Source of the DNA: Pseudomonadota bacterium | Lineage (GTDB): Bacteria; Pseudomonadota; Alphaproteobacteria; Sphingomonadales; Sphingomonadaceae | Direction of reading: 5' to 3' | Assembly (NCBI GenBank): GCA_023416515.1 | Contig: JAEZHP010000025.1 | Span: forward strand, 1-33,515 | Length of the DNA stretch: 33,515 nucleotides | Shown here: piece by piece, positions 7,598 through 15,214 of the stretch | Numbering within the stretch: position 1 is the stretch's first letter | How the letters are laid out: every line of letters starts with the position of its first letter | Notes under the pieces: generated by a model | What the model saw: the letters and a program-made list of their open reading frames with translations, nothing else | Told to the model about the DNA's origin: nothing | Databases searched by the model: none | Translations under genes and position numbers: made by a program

Positions 7598-8716
7598 GTG
7601 CAACGAGTCCATCTGATCGCCGCGGCGCGACCCAATTTCATGAAGGTGGCGCCGCTCTGGCACGCCCTCACCCGCTCGCGCGCCTTCGCGCCGACGCTGA
7701 TCCACACCGGCCAGCATTATGACCCGGCCATGTCGGATTCGATCCTCGCCGATCTCAAGGTGCCTGCGCCCGCTCATCATCTCGGAATAGGCTCCGGCCT
7801 CCACGGCGAGCAGACAGGCCGGGTGATGATCGCCTATGAGCAGGTCGCCATCGCCGAGCGCCCCGATTGGCTGGTCGTCGTCGGCGACGTCAACTCCACC
7901 CTGGCCTGCGCGCTGGTCGGCGCCAAGCTGCGCATTCCGACCATCCACCTGGAGGCCGGCCTTCGAAGCGGCGACCGGGGAATGCCCGAGGAGATCAATC
8001 GGATCGCCACCGACGCCGTCGCGGACGTGCTGTGGACCCCGTCGCCCGACGGCGATGCCAATCTCCTTGCCGAAGGCATCCCCGAAGAGCGCATCACCCG
8101 GGTCGGCAACATCATGCTCGACAGCTTCGAGATGATCCGCGGCCGAATCGACTCGGCGCCCTCGCCCGAGAGCTTCGGAGTCGGTCCGCGCTACGGGCTC
8201 GTGACCCTTCACCGTCCCTCGAACGTCGATTCGCCCGAGCGCTTGCGCCGGCTCGTCGATGCCCTCGTCGACATCCAGGCCGAGCTACCGCTGCTCTTCC
8301 CGGTGCATCCCCGAACCGCGGCTCGGCTCGAGGCGACGGGGCTCGACCGCCGCCTCGCCGCCGCCGGCGTCCGCTGCACCGAGCCGGTTCCCTACATTCA
8401 GTTCATGCGCTTCCTGACCGGCGCGGCGGCGGCGATCACCGACAGCGGCGGCGTCCAGGAAGAGACCACTTATCTCGGCATTCCCTGCCTCACGCTTCGC
8501 GAGAATACCGAGCGCCCGATCACAGTGGATGAGGGCACCAACAGGCTCGTCACTCCGGACACGTTGCTCCCCGAGCTGCGCGCCTCGCTGTCGGCGGAAA
8601 CCCGTCCCTGCCGCCCGCAATTCTGGGATGGCGGAGCGGCAGAACGCTGCGTCGCCGACCTGCTTCGACGCGGGGCGGCAGCCCGATCGGCCGAGCCTAC
8701 GGCCGACGCGGCATGA
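7598..8716 (+). CDS. wecB: Non-hydrolysing UDP-N-acetylglucosamine 2-epimerase
   Basis: 372 residues, full length for WecB/MnaA, which interconverts UDP-GlcNAc and UDP-ManNAc in the cytoplasm. Diagnostic segments are AARPNFMK at 9-16, HTGQHYD at 36-42, VGDVNST at 95-101, HLEAGLRSGDRGMPEE at ~117-132 with the conserved acidic residues, TLHRPSNVD near 205, and ITDSGGVQEE near 285. It starts with GTG; GGGAG lies about 13 bases upstream and no better start is nearby. It ends 3 bases from the end of the convergent J-domain gene. Paired with the dehydrogenase at 9638 it could lead to UDP-ManNAcA, or with the WbpE-like enzyme at 21781 to a 2,3-diamino-mannuronic acid. The second route needs a 3-dehydrogenase that is not in the window. 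Confidence 0.95.
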   Translation: MQRVHLIAAARPNFMKVAPLWHALTRSRAFAPTLIHTGQHYDPAMSDSILADLKVPAPAHHLGIGSGLHGEQTGRVMIAYEQVAIAERPDWLVVVGDVNSTLACALVGAKLRIPTIHLEAGLRSGDRGMPEEINRIATDAVADVLWTPSPDGDANLLAEGIPEERITRVGNIMLDSFEMIRGRIDSAPSPESFGVGPRYGLVTLHRPSNVDSPERLRRLVDALVDIQAELPLLFPVHPRTAARLEATGLDRRLAAAGVRCTEPVPYIQFMRFLTGAAAAITDSGGVQEETTYLGIPCLTLRENTERPITVDEGTNRLVTPDTLLPELRASLSAETRPCRPQFWDGGAAERCVADLLRRGAAARSAEPTADAA

Positions 8717-8719
8717 CGA

Positions 8720-9520
8720 TCAGGAGCCGGTGAGGAAGGCCGCCTCGGCCTCGATCGCCTCGCGAACCGGCCCTTCTTCGAGCGAGTCCGCGAGGCTCCG
8801 GTAGCGGCCGGCGCGAGTGCCGCTGTCGAAATAACGCCGAGCACTGCCGGACGTGACCAGGGTGGTCTCCCATTCCGCCGCGGTGCGATCGAAGGCGAGA
8901 CAATAGTCGACCATCGCCGGGCTCGGCTCGGCCGCGAGCTCGTCGAAACATTGCCTTCCGTAAAGCGAGGCGCCTGGGAAACCCGCGCTTCGAAGGATCG
9001 TCTCGAATTCCGAGGCAGCGGCGCTGGCGAGCGATTCGTCGAGGATCCTTCGGGGAAGGCTCTTGTGCTCGATGGGCCCCTCGCGGACCCAGGCTGCCGC
9101 CTGACCCCGCTCCGGCTTCAACATCGTCAGCGTAGCCCCGCCTGCCGCAGCCGCGATCAGCACGAAGACCGCTGCAGCCGTCGCCCTGGTCCGCCTCGAG
9201 ACAGCCGATCGGCGCGGGTGATAGGATTGCTTTCTTGGCGGCTGCCAAGGCCGGGATTTCTCGACCGCGCGCCCCGAATGGCGCGAGCGACGCCGCGGCT
9301 TGGCGGGGAGGGGTGCAAGGGTCCGGTCGTAGGCCGCGCGCCGCTCGGCGTCGCGAAGGATCCAGTAAGCGCAATTGAGGTCGGCCGCGCTCGGTGCACC
9401 GGGAGGAGTCGGCGCGTGGCGGTCCGGATGAAGCACCTTCATCCGCTCGAGATAAGCGGAGCGGATTTCCTCGGGACACGCGGTCCGCGTAAGCCCGAGC
9501 ATGACGTAGAAGTCCGTCAC
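8720..9520 (-). CDS. J-domain protein with C-terminal membrane-anchored region
   Basis: 266 residues. Residues 1-67 are a DnaJ-type J-domain: DFYVMLGL, helix II with EEIRSAYLERMKVL, the essential HPD at 31-33, and LNCAYWILRDAERRAAYDR. A basic Arg/Pro/Lys-rich linker (70-112) follows, then one transmembrane helix (~113-134, ATAAAVFVLIAAAAGGATLTM). The ~130-residue C-terminal part, probably periplasmic, has no recognised domain and contains two cysteines. The start is GTG at 9520. As a J-protein it should stimulate an Hsp70 (DnaK) ATPase at the inner membrane; the client is unknown. It lies alone between wecB and the dehydrogenase, convergent with wecB, so a link to polysaccharide synthesis is only positional. 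Confidence 0.85.
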   Translation of the reverse strand: MTDFYVMLGLTRTACPEEIRSAYLERMKVLHPDRHAPTPPGAPSAADLNCAYWILRDAERRAAYDRTLAPLPAKPRRRSRHSGRAVEKSRPWQPPRKQSYHPRRSAVSRRTRATAAAVFVLIAAAAGGATLTMLKPERGQAAAWVREGPIEHKSLPRRILDESLASAAASEFETILRSAGFPGASLYGRQCFDELAAEPSPAMVDYCLAFDRTAAEWETTLVTSGSARRYFDSGTRAGRYRSLADSLEEGPVREAIEAEAAFLTGS

Positions 9521-9548
9521 GCCCTGCCTGCCCTGCGGTCGTTAGGTC

Positions 9549-9579
9549 TTGACATCGCTGCCGCGCCGCGCCCTTCGAT
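9549..9579 (+). promoter_or_regulatory. Possible promoter for the UDP-HexNAc dehydrogenase gene
   Basis: A perfect -35 hexamer TTGACA (9549-9554) lies about 60 bases upstream of the dehydrogenase and outside the divergent J-domain gene. The best -10 candidate is TTCGAT (9574-9579) at a long 19-base spacing, so only the -35 is persuasive. Confidence 0.25.
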
Positions 9580-9637
9580 CAGCCGTCAAATTCATCAATA
9601 GCGGCTGAAGCGCCGCAATCACAACAGGGTGCGCGGG

Positions 9638-10912
9638 ATGAACAGCAGGAACGACGATCACATCGTCGTGGTGGGGCTCGGCTACGTCGGTTTGCCCCTC
9701 GCCTTGGCGCTGGCGAAGAGTTTCCGGGTCACCGGCCTGGACATCGATGCCGGCCGGATCGCGGAGCTTAAGCAAGGCCACGACCGCACCCGTGAGGTCG
9801 AGAGCGACGCGCTCACCGCCTCGACCATCGCCCTCACCTCCTCCGCCGACGAGTGCGGCGGCGCCGACATCTACATCGTCACGGTTCCCACCCCGGTCGA
9901 TTCGAGCAACCGGCCCGACCTCGGCCCGGTCCTGTCCGCGACCCGCACCGTCGCCAGCCTTCTCGACGGAGCGCGCAAGCCGATCATCGTCTATGAGAGC
10001 ACGGTCTATCCCGGGGTTACCGAGGACATTTGCGGGCCGCTGATCGAGGAGCTGACCGGGCTCAAGCGCGGCGAGCAATTCTACCTCGGCTACTCGCCGG
10101 AGCGGATCAATCCGGGCGACCGCGAGCATACCGTCGACCGGATCACCAAGGTGGTCGCCGGCGAGAATGAGGAAGTCACCGAGCAGCTCGCCTCGGTCTA
10201 CGGAGTCGTCACCAGCGGGGGCATCTTCAAGGCAGCGTCGATCAAGACCGCCGAGGCCGCCAAGGTGATCGAGAACGCCCAGCGCGACATCAACATCGCC
10301 TTCATGAACGAGATCACCCAGATCTTCGCGCGGCTCGACCTTTCGATCTGGGACGTGCTGGCGGCCGCCGGCACCAAGTGGAACTTCCTGCCCTTCCAGC
10401 CCGGCCTCGTCGGGGGCCACTGCATCGGCGTCGATCCATATTATCTCAGCCACCGCGCGCAGGAGCTCGGAATCGAGCCCAACGTCATTCTCTCCGGCCG
10501 ATCGATCAACGACGGCATGGGCGAATGGGTCGCCGACCGACTTCACGATCTCGCCGGACGCAAGGGCTCCGTCCTCGTCATGGGCCTCGCCTTCAAGGAG
10601 AATGTGCCCGACCTCAGGAACACCCGGGTCGTCGACGTGATCGGCCGGCTCAAGGAGCTCGGCCACGAGGTCACCGTCCACGATCCGCTCGTCGATCCGG
10701 CCGAGGCCCGCCACGAATATGATCTCGACGTCTCCACCGGCAGGCTCGAAGGCCGGTACGACGTCGTCCTCGTCGCGGTCCCCCACCAGGATTATGCCGA
10801 TCTCGACGATTCGGCACTCGCCGGGCTTGTCGCCGAGAACGGCCTGCTCGCCGACCTCAAGAATCTCTATCGGTCGCGGGAGCTGGCGGGAATCCGCCGC
10901 TGGACCCTTTAG
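9638..10912 (+). CDS. tviB: Nucleotide-sugar 6-dehydrogenase, TviB/WbpA-like (UDP-N-acetylhexosamine dehydrogenase)
   Basis: Cytoplasmic NAD-dependent enzyme oxidising C6 of a UDP-hexose, most likely UDP-GlcNAc, to the uronic acid. Counted from the GTG at 9629, it shows GLGYVGLP at 16-23 (NAD binding), VPTPVD at 86-91, ESTVYPG, GYSPERINPGDREHT, the helix KVIENAQRDINIAFMNE, and GGHCIGVDPYYL with catalytic Cys265. The ESTVYPG and INPGDREHT segments and the length fit the TviB/WbpA branch better than UDP-glucose dehydrogenase (Ugd). The ATG at 9638 is chosen because CAGGG lies eight bases upstream; the GTG at 9629 is the alternative. The product would be UDP-GlcNAcA, convertible to GalNAcA, ManNAcA or 3-amino derivatives by other enzymes of the locus. 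It converges on the RTX gene. Confidence 0.9.
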   Translation: MNSRNDDHIVVVGLGYVGLPLALALAKSFRVTGLDIDAGRIAELKQGHDRTREVESDALTASTIALTSSADECGGADIYIVTVPTPVDSSNRPDLGPVLSATRTVASLLDGARKPIIVYESTVYPGVTEDICGPLIEELTGLKRGEQFYLGYSPERINPGDREHTVDRITKVVAGENEEVTEQLASVYGVVTSGGIFKAASIKTAEAAKVIENAQRDINIAFMNEITQIFARLDLSIWDVLAAAGTKWNFLPFQPGLVGGHCIGVDPYYLSHRAQELGIEPNVILSGRSINDGMGEWVADRLHDLAGRKGSVLVMGLAFKENVPDLRNTRVVDVIGRLKELGHEVTVHDPLVDPAEARHEYDLDVSTGRLEGRYDVVLVAVPHQDYADLDDSALAGLVAENGLLADLKNLYRSRELAGIRRWTL

Positions 10913-10954
10913 CCGAATCTTCGCCAACCAGCGAAGAACGCGGCGAAGCCCGCC

Positions 10955-12682
10955 TCAGAGCACGAAGTCCCCACCCGTCACGGTCGGGCAATTGTAGAGG
11001 ATGATGTGGAGGTCGGCGATTCCGTCGCCGTTGACGTCGCCGAGCACGTGGGTGGTGTTGCCGATCGATTCGGTGCGAAGCTCGCCGGCCTTGCCCGAGA
11101 AGCTCGTGCTTCCGATCCAGGTGAAGGCGTGGTTGCCCGCCTCGTTGCTGTTGGCGTCGATCAGCGACAGGTCGATCCGGTCGGTGCCCGAGGCGAAGTC
11201 GTAGATGGCATCGCCCGAGCCCAGCGCGCTGTCGCTCGCGAATTCGAATCGGAAGGTGTCGGCGCCGGCACCGCCCTCGAGGAAGTCCTGGCCGCGGCCG
11301 CCGTCGAGGAGATCGTCGCCGCCGAGCCCGCGCAGATAGTCGCTTCCGCCGCCGCCGGTGAGGATGTTGGCTCCCTCATTGCCGGTGATGGTGTTGTCGC
11401 GGTCGCTTCCGGCGAGGTTGATGGCGTCGGTGCCGCCGCTGTTGGTGGTGGCGAGGAACTCGACATAAGAGCCGGTGCCGAGCCCATAGCTGACGCTGGT
11501 GTAGAGATAGTCGGCGCCCTCGCCGTCGCGCTCGATCACGACGTCGCCGATATTGTCGACGAAGTAGATGTCGCCGCCGGTGCCACCCTCCATCACGTCG
11601 GCGCCTTCGCCGCCGTCGAGAATGTCCGCCCCTCCGCGCCCATAAAGGCCGTCGTTCCCCCCGCCGCCGAACAACTCGTCATTGCCGTCAGCGCCGATGA
11701 TCGATTGGGCCCAATCGTTGCCGTACAGCCTGAAGCCGGTCGTGCCGGAACTGTTCGTGGTCGCGAGAAGCTCTACTTCCAGCCCCGCCGCAAGCGAATA
11801 ACTCACGCTCGCATAGATCTGATCCAGAGTTCCGCCGGTATCGACGACGATGTCGGACGCCTGGTCCACGAAATATTGGTCGCTGCCGAGCCCGCCCTCG
11901 AGCCGATCGGCTCCGGCGCCGCCATCCAGGCGATCGTTGCCGTCGCCGCCGATGATGACATTGTTCGCGCTATTGCCGGTGAGCGACTGGCCGGAGGCGA
12001 GGAGGCCGGTGAGGTTCTCGACGTTGGCCGGTAGCGTGTATGCCCCGTGGGTCGTCCTCACCTCGTCAATGCCCTCGCCGGCATTCTCGGTGACGGTCAC
12101 GCCGAGGTTGCCGATCACATAGACGTCGTCGCCGATGCCGCCCGCCGCCGAGTAGAAGCCGCCGAGAATCGGGGAAACACCGGAAACATCGATGAGGTCG
12201 TTCCCGGCACCGGCGTCCACCACCACGGTGCTTGCCGATCCGGTCAGGAAGATCTGGTCGGCGCCGCCGCCGCTGCTCACCCGGTAGGCGCCGCTGCTGG
12301 TCGAGCGAAGCCGGATGAAGTCGGTGCTGTCCCCGGTGGTGAGGACGTCGCCGGAATTGAACTGCGAATCGCCGTCCAGGAACAGGCTTTCGATCGAATC
12401 ATAGGTGATGGTCGACTGGAAGGTCCCGGCGCCCCAGACGATGTGCATCGAACCGCTCGTCCCGGTGCCGCTGACCGACCGGAACTTGGGAAGATTGCCG
12501 TTGCCGTCATTTGCGACGGTCAGGAGGTCGCTGCCGGTTCCGCCGAGCACGTTGATCGTGGAGCCCGGGGGTGTTGCCGGGATGATCTGGATCGAATCGT
12601 CTCCGCCGAGCGCGTCGACTGTCTCGTTCGTGACGGACGGATTGTTCTGGAGGGTATCGTTGCCTTCCGTCCCGGTCGTCAT
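10955..12682 (-). CDS. RTX (haemolysin-type) calcium-binding repeat protein, probable type I secretion substrate
   Basis: 575 residues with no N-terminal signal peptide (MTTGTEGNDTLQ). Residues 1-220 carry degenerate Gly/Asp motifs. Residues ~235-480 hold three blocks of GGxGxDxLx nonapeptides that should form Ca2+-binding beta-rolls. Residues ~480-575 resemble the serralysin-type C-terminal region (GDAIYDFASGTDRIDLSLID, then VNGDGIADLHI). The chain ends in DFVL, like the short hydrophobic C-terminal signal of serralysin/HasA-type substrates of type I exporters. No catalytic domain is seen, so a structural or adhesive surface protein is the best guess. GAGGAG lies about 7 bases before the ATG. 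No ABC exporter, membrane-fusion protein or TolC gene is in the window. It is unlike its neighbours in function but lies within the sugar-nucleotide genes. Confidence 0.88.
   Translation of the reverse strand: MTTGTEGNDTLQNNPSVTNETVDALGGDDSIQIIPATPPGSTINVLGGTGSDLLTVANDGNGNLPKFRSVSGTGTSGSMHIVWGAGTFQSTITYDSIESLFLDGDSQFNSGDVLTTGDSTDFIRLRSTSSGAYRVSSGGGADQIFLTGSASTVVVDAGAGNDLIDVSGVSPILGGFYSAAGGIGDDVYVIGNLGVTVTENAGEGIDEVRTTHGAYTLPANVENLTGLLASGQSLTGNSANNVIIGGDGNDRLDGGAGADRLEGGLGSDQYFVDQASDIVVDTGGTLDQIYASVSYSLAAGLEVELLATTNSSGTTGFRLYGNDWAQSIIGADGNDELFGGGGNDGLYGRGGADILDGGEGADVMEGGTGGDIYFVDNIGDVVIERDGEGADYLYTSVSYGLGTGSYVEFLATTNSGGTDAINLAGSDRDNTITGNEGANILTGGGGSDYLRGLGGDDLLDGGRGQDFLEGGAGADTFRFEFASDSALGSGDAIYDFASGTDRIDLSLIDANSNEAGNHAFTWIGSTSFSGKAGELRTESIGNTTHVLGDVNGDGIADLHIILYNCPTVTGGDFVL
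11243..11982 (-). repeat. Three imperfect ~85-residue repeat modules containing RTX nonapeptides
   Basis: Within the RTX protein, three modules share the order: LxGN...N.I.G, then four to five GGxGxDxL nonapeptides, then YFVD...D.V, then SVSY.L....VE.LATTNS.GT. The last segment occurs as VELLATTNSSGT (304-314) and VEFLATTNSGGT (408-418), with a more diverged VENLTGLLASGQS at 221-233. This indicates internal duplication of a beta-roll plus linker unit, not only of single nonapeptides. Confidence 0.75.
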
Positions 12683-12738
12683 GACGTCACTCCTCGACCA
12701 CCAGCTTCATCAAACGGTCGGCAAACTGCCGCACACGT

Positions 12739-12780
12739 CCTTGTAAAACAAGGGTAAGGCGGCACGGGATCCCGTGCCGC
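12739..12780 (-). terminator. Hairpin pair downstream of the UDP-glucuronate epimerase gene
   Basis: 12759-12780 is a perfect 22-base palindrome: GCGGCACGGGA followed by its reverse complement, with GGATCC at the centre. It begins 2 bases beyond the epimerase stop codon. On the minus strand it is followed by CTTACCC and then a TTGTTTT run, itself part of a second hairpin (CCTTGT-TTT-ACAAGG, 12739-12753). It is a plausible terminator for the epimerase transcript, but the T-run is displaced from the stem and the perfect palindrome could also be a protein-binding site ahead of the RTX gene. Confidence 0.5.
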
Positions 12781-12782
12781 GC

Positions 12783-13775
12783 CTACAGGCGGTGATAGTC
12801 GCGGTACCAGTCGACGAAGCGCGGAATTCCGACGTCGATCGGGGTTGTCGGCTCGAAACCGAGGTCGCGCTGGATCGCGCTGATGTCGGCAAAGGTGTCG
12901 CGGACGTCTCCTGCCTGCATCGGCATAAGCAGCTTCTCGGCTTCGCGGCCGCACGCCTGCTCGATCAGGCCGATCATCCGCGTGAGCTCCTCCGACCGGT
13001 GATTGCCGATATTGTAGAGCCGGTGGGGATTGCGGCTTCCGCCGGCTTTTTCCTCGCCGTCGTCGGGCGGCGGATTGTCCAGCGTCGCCATCACGCCGCT
13101 GACGATGTCGTCGATGAAGGTGAAGTCACGGCGCATATTGCCTTCGCCGAACACCTCGATCGGACGTCCGTCGAGGATCGCCTTGGTGAAGATCCACATC
13201 GCCATGTCCGGCCGTCCCCACGGACCATAGACCGTGAAGAAGCGAAGGCCGGTCTGAGGGAGCCGGTAGAGGTTGGCGTAGGTCTCGCTGATCAGCTCGT
13301 CCGCCTTCTTGGTCGCGGCATAGAGCGACAGAGGGTGGTCGACCCGGTCCTCGACCCGGAACGGGAGATTCGTGTTGCCGCCATAGACCGACGAGGAGGA
13401 GGCGTAGACGAAGTGACTAAGGCGCCGATGCCGCGCCACTTCGACCATGTTGAGATGCCCCGCCAAGTTGGACTGAACGTAAACATGCGGGTTCTCGATC
13501 GAGTAGCGCACTCCGGCCTGAGCCCCGAGATGAACGATGCGGTCGAAGTCGAGGCCGCGAAGGCCTTCTGACAGCGCGTTCCAGTCCGCGAAATCGAGCT
13601 CGACAAAGCGAAAGCCCCGATAGCCGCTGAGCAACGCCACTCGATCGCGCTTCAGTTGCGGATCGTAATAGTCGTTGAGGTTGTCGATCCCGACGATCTC
13701 GTCGCCGCGTTCCAGCAGACGGCGGGCGAGGCTGAATCCGATGAAGCCTGCAGCCCCAGTTACGAGAACCTTCAT
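12783..13775 (-). CDS. UDP-glucuronate 4-epimerase (NAD-dependent SDR)
   Basis: 330 residues, cytoplasmic. GAAGFIGFSLARRLL at ~7-21 binds NAD, and GIDNLNDYYDPQLKRDR follows. AQAGVRYSIENPHVYVQSN, SSSSVYGGN, YAATKK (catalytic Tyr and Lys) and RFFTVYGPWGRPDMA are the hallmark segments of the bacterial/plant UDP-GlcA 4-epimerase branch, which converts UDP-GlcA to UDP-GalA. A related enzyme acting on UDP-GlcNAcA (TviC-like) is possible but fits less well. The open frame continues upstream to 13868; the ATG at 13775 gives the family N-terminus (MKVLVTGAAG) and is chosen, although the Shine-Dalgarno is weak. It is divergent from the polymerase-like gene across 272 bases and followed by a palindromic hairpin. 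Confidence 0.93.
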   Translation of the reverse strand: MKVLVTGAAGFIGFSLARRLLERGDEIVGIDNLNDYYDPQLKRDRVALLSGYRGFRFVELDFADWNALSEGLRGLDFDRIVHLGAQAGVRYSIENPHVYVQSNLAGHLNMVEVARHRRLSHFVYASSSSVYGGNTNLPFRVEDRVDHPLSLYAATKKADELISETYANLYRLPQTGLRFFTVYGPWGRPDMAMWIFTKAILDGRPIEVFGEGNMRRDFTFIDDIVSGVMATLDNPPPDDGEEKAGGSRNPHRLYNIGNHRSEELTRMIGLIEQACGREAEKLLMPMQAGDVRDTFADISAIQRDLGFEPTTPIDVGIPRFVDWYRDYHRL

Positions 13776-14047
13776 GCGAAAGAATATCCCAAGATCGTCA
13801 GCCGCGCGGCTTATCCGGCTTCCCAACGCATGCCAAGGGCGGGCCCGGTCCGGCGCGGTGGGGTCCACGGTTGCGCGCAGCGGGGTGCGGACGCTAAGAT
13901 CGCGGACAAGAGGTCGATGTCGCCCTCATCTCGTGACTCACGCTTTGTTCGGTTGCGAGGGACTGCTTCCCCGCGGTGATGCATCGAAGGTGCGCCACCA
14001 GTTACTCTCATGAATGATGCCGCCCTGGATTCGAAGGTAGAAGTGCC
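13776..14047. other. Divergent intergenic region (272 bases)
   Basis: This lies between the minus-strand UDP-glucuronate epimerase and the plus-strand polymerase-like gene and should hold promoters for both. No clear sigma-70 pair is seen; TTGCGC with TAAGAT near 13872-13901 is a weak candidate. A 15-codon open frame (ATG at 14010, stop TAA at 14055-14057) overlaps the GTG start of the next gene out of frame but has no ribosome-binding site. Confidence 0.4.
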
Positions 14048-15214
14048 GTGGACGTAACGATAGTCGGCATCGCAGGTGTCTTGTTGGGCTTTCTCTCGAT
14101 CGTTTTGGTCCTCGGCCAAAGCGAGAGCGGGGGCGTCAACCGGGTCGGTCTAGTTTTCGTCCTGGCGGTGGTCCAGGTCCTCACGGCGATTTTCTTTTAC
14201 AATTGGGCGTTAACCAATACGACCGACGCCGCGACCTATTATTTCGATCCCTACGACTTCTATCTTCGAGGATTCCAGCTCAATACGGGATTCATCATCT
14301 GGATCGTGCAGTCGCTAAAGGGCAGCGTCGGGGGCACTTATCTAGACTACTTCCTGTTGTTCCAGGCAACGGGAACCTGGGGCCTCGTCTTCCTGCTCAA
14401 AACATATGAGGACGTGTTCAAGCTTGCGGGCCAGAAAATCCCCTGGCCGCTTTACCTGACATTGTTCCTCCCCGGATTTCACTTCTGGACGGCTTACATC
14501 GGCAAGGACGGCCTGCTGTTCCTGGCGGCGGTGATGACGGTTTGGGCCGCGATCAGCATCCGCGATCGCTGGCTCGCCTTCGGAATCGCAGTCGTCATCA
14601 TGGTCCTGGTTCGGCCGCACATTGCATTGCTGGCGGTCGCGGCCGGCGCCATTGCGATCGCCTTCGACAAGCGCACTCCTCCGCTCGTGAAGGTCGCACT
14701 GGCCCTGGTCTCTTTCGGCGGACTCGTAGCGGTTGCGGGCACCATCAGAAGCGCCTTCGAGATCGACGTGACGAGCGCCGAATCGGTGACCGACTTCCTG
14801 TCCGCTTATTCGCAGACCACGCAGGGAGTCGCCGGAACCACGACGGTCGCCTATGATTCATTCCTGCTCCGGGTCGTCAGCTTGCTGTTCCGGCCGCTCT
14901 TCTTCGACGCATCCGGGATTCTTGGCCTGGTCGCTTCGTTCGAAAACCTGGTGATCGTCTACGTCGTCTACCGGATCGTATCGAACTTCCGCTGGGTGGT
15001 GGCCCTGTACAAGGGGTTGTTCGTCATCCGCTTCGCCGTCCTCTTCGCGGTCGCGCTCACCCTCCTCCTGTCGCTGATGTACTACAATGTCGGCCTGGGC
15101 CTTCGGCAGAAGCTGATGATGATGCCGGCCTATTACGTGGTCTTCGCAGCGATCGTCGCCACCGCGCGCCGCCAGCGTTCGGCGACTTCAGTCAGGCGGC
15201 CGCAGATCGCATGA
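14048..15214 (+). CDS. Polytopic membrane protein, candidate Wzy-like polysaccharide polymerase
   Basis: 388 residues with about ten hydrophobic spans, for example 6-22, 33-52, 136-150, 154-170, 177-189, 192-206, 214-232, 290-312 and 325-347. The segment PGFHFWTAYIGKDGLLFLA (142-160), VRPHIALL (188-195) and a longer extramembrane stretch at ~233-275 resemble Wzy/EpsG-like proteins, in which WxSxxxKD and RP/H motifs recur. Its place at the head of the GT, phosphoglycosyl transferase, aminotransferase and dehydratase operon also suits a polymerase. The start is GTG at 14048, after GAAGGTAGAAG. The stop overlaps the next start (ATGA, 15211-15214). Codons are visibly more A/T-rich than in neighbours (e.g. 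TTT, ATA, TTG, TAT), a common trait of wzy genes. A different membrane role cannot be excluded. Confidence 0.65.
   Translation: MDVTIVGIAGVLLGFLSIVLVLGQSESGGVNRVGLVFVLAVVQVLTAIFFYNWALTNTTDAATYYFDPYDFYLRGFQLNTGFIIWIVQSLKGSVGGTYLDYFLLFQATGTWGLVFLLKTYEDVFKLAGQKIPWPLYLTLFLPGFHFWTAYIGKDGLLFLAAVMTVWAAISIRDRWLAFGIAVVIMVLVRPHIALLAVAAGAIAIAFDKRTPPLVKVALALVSFGGLVAVAGTIRSAFEIDVTSAESVTDFLSAYSQTTQGVAGTTTVAYDSFLLRVVSLLFRPLFFDASGILGLVASFENLVIVYVVYRIVSNFRWVVALYKGLFVIRFAVLFAVALTLLLSLMYYNVGLGLRQKLMMMPAYYVVFAAIVATARRQRSATSVRRPQIA

Noticed and set aside
9542..10927. 461-codon open frame antisense to the UDP-HexNAc dehydrogenase
   Set aside because: Acidic, low-complexity translation without motifs, covering exactly the sense gene; shadow.
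10919..10936. CTTCGC-CAACCA-GCGAAG hairpin between the dehydrogenase and RTX genes as a terminator
   Set aside because: The stem is only 6 bp and no T-run follows on either strand.
11243..11982. Repetitive DNA in the RTX gene considered as a CRISPR or tandem satellite
   Set aside because: The repeats are codon-based and imperfect, encode GGxGxDxLx nonapeptides, and have no spacer structure.
11006..12034. 342-codon plus-strand frame across the RTX gene
   Set aside because: Periodic V/G/A/E/D composition is the reverse reading of the RTX nonapeptide repeats.
14010..14057. 15-codon leader open frame overlapping the start of the polymerase-like gene
   Set aside because: No ribosome-binding site and no sign of an attenuator structure; likely chance.
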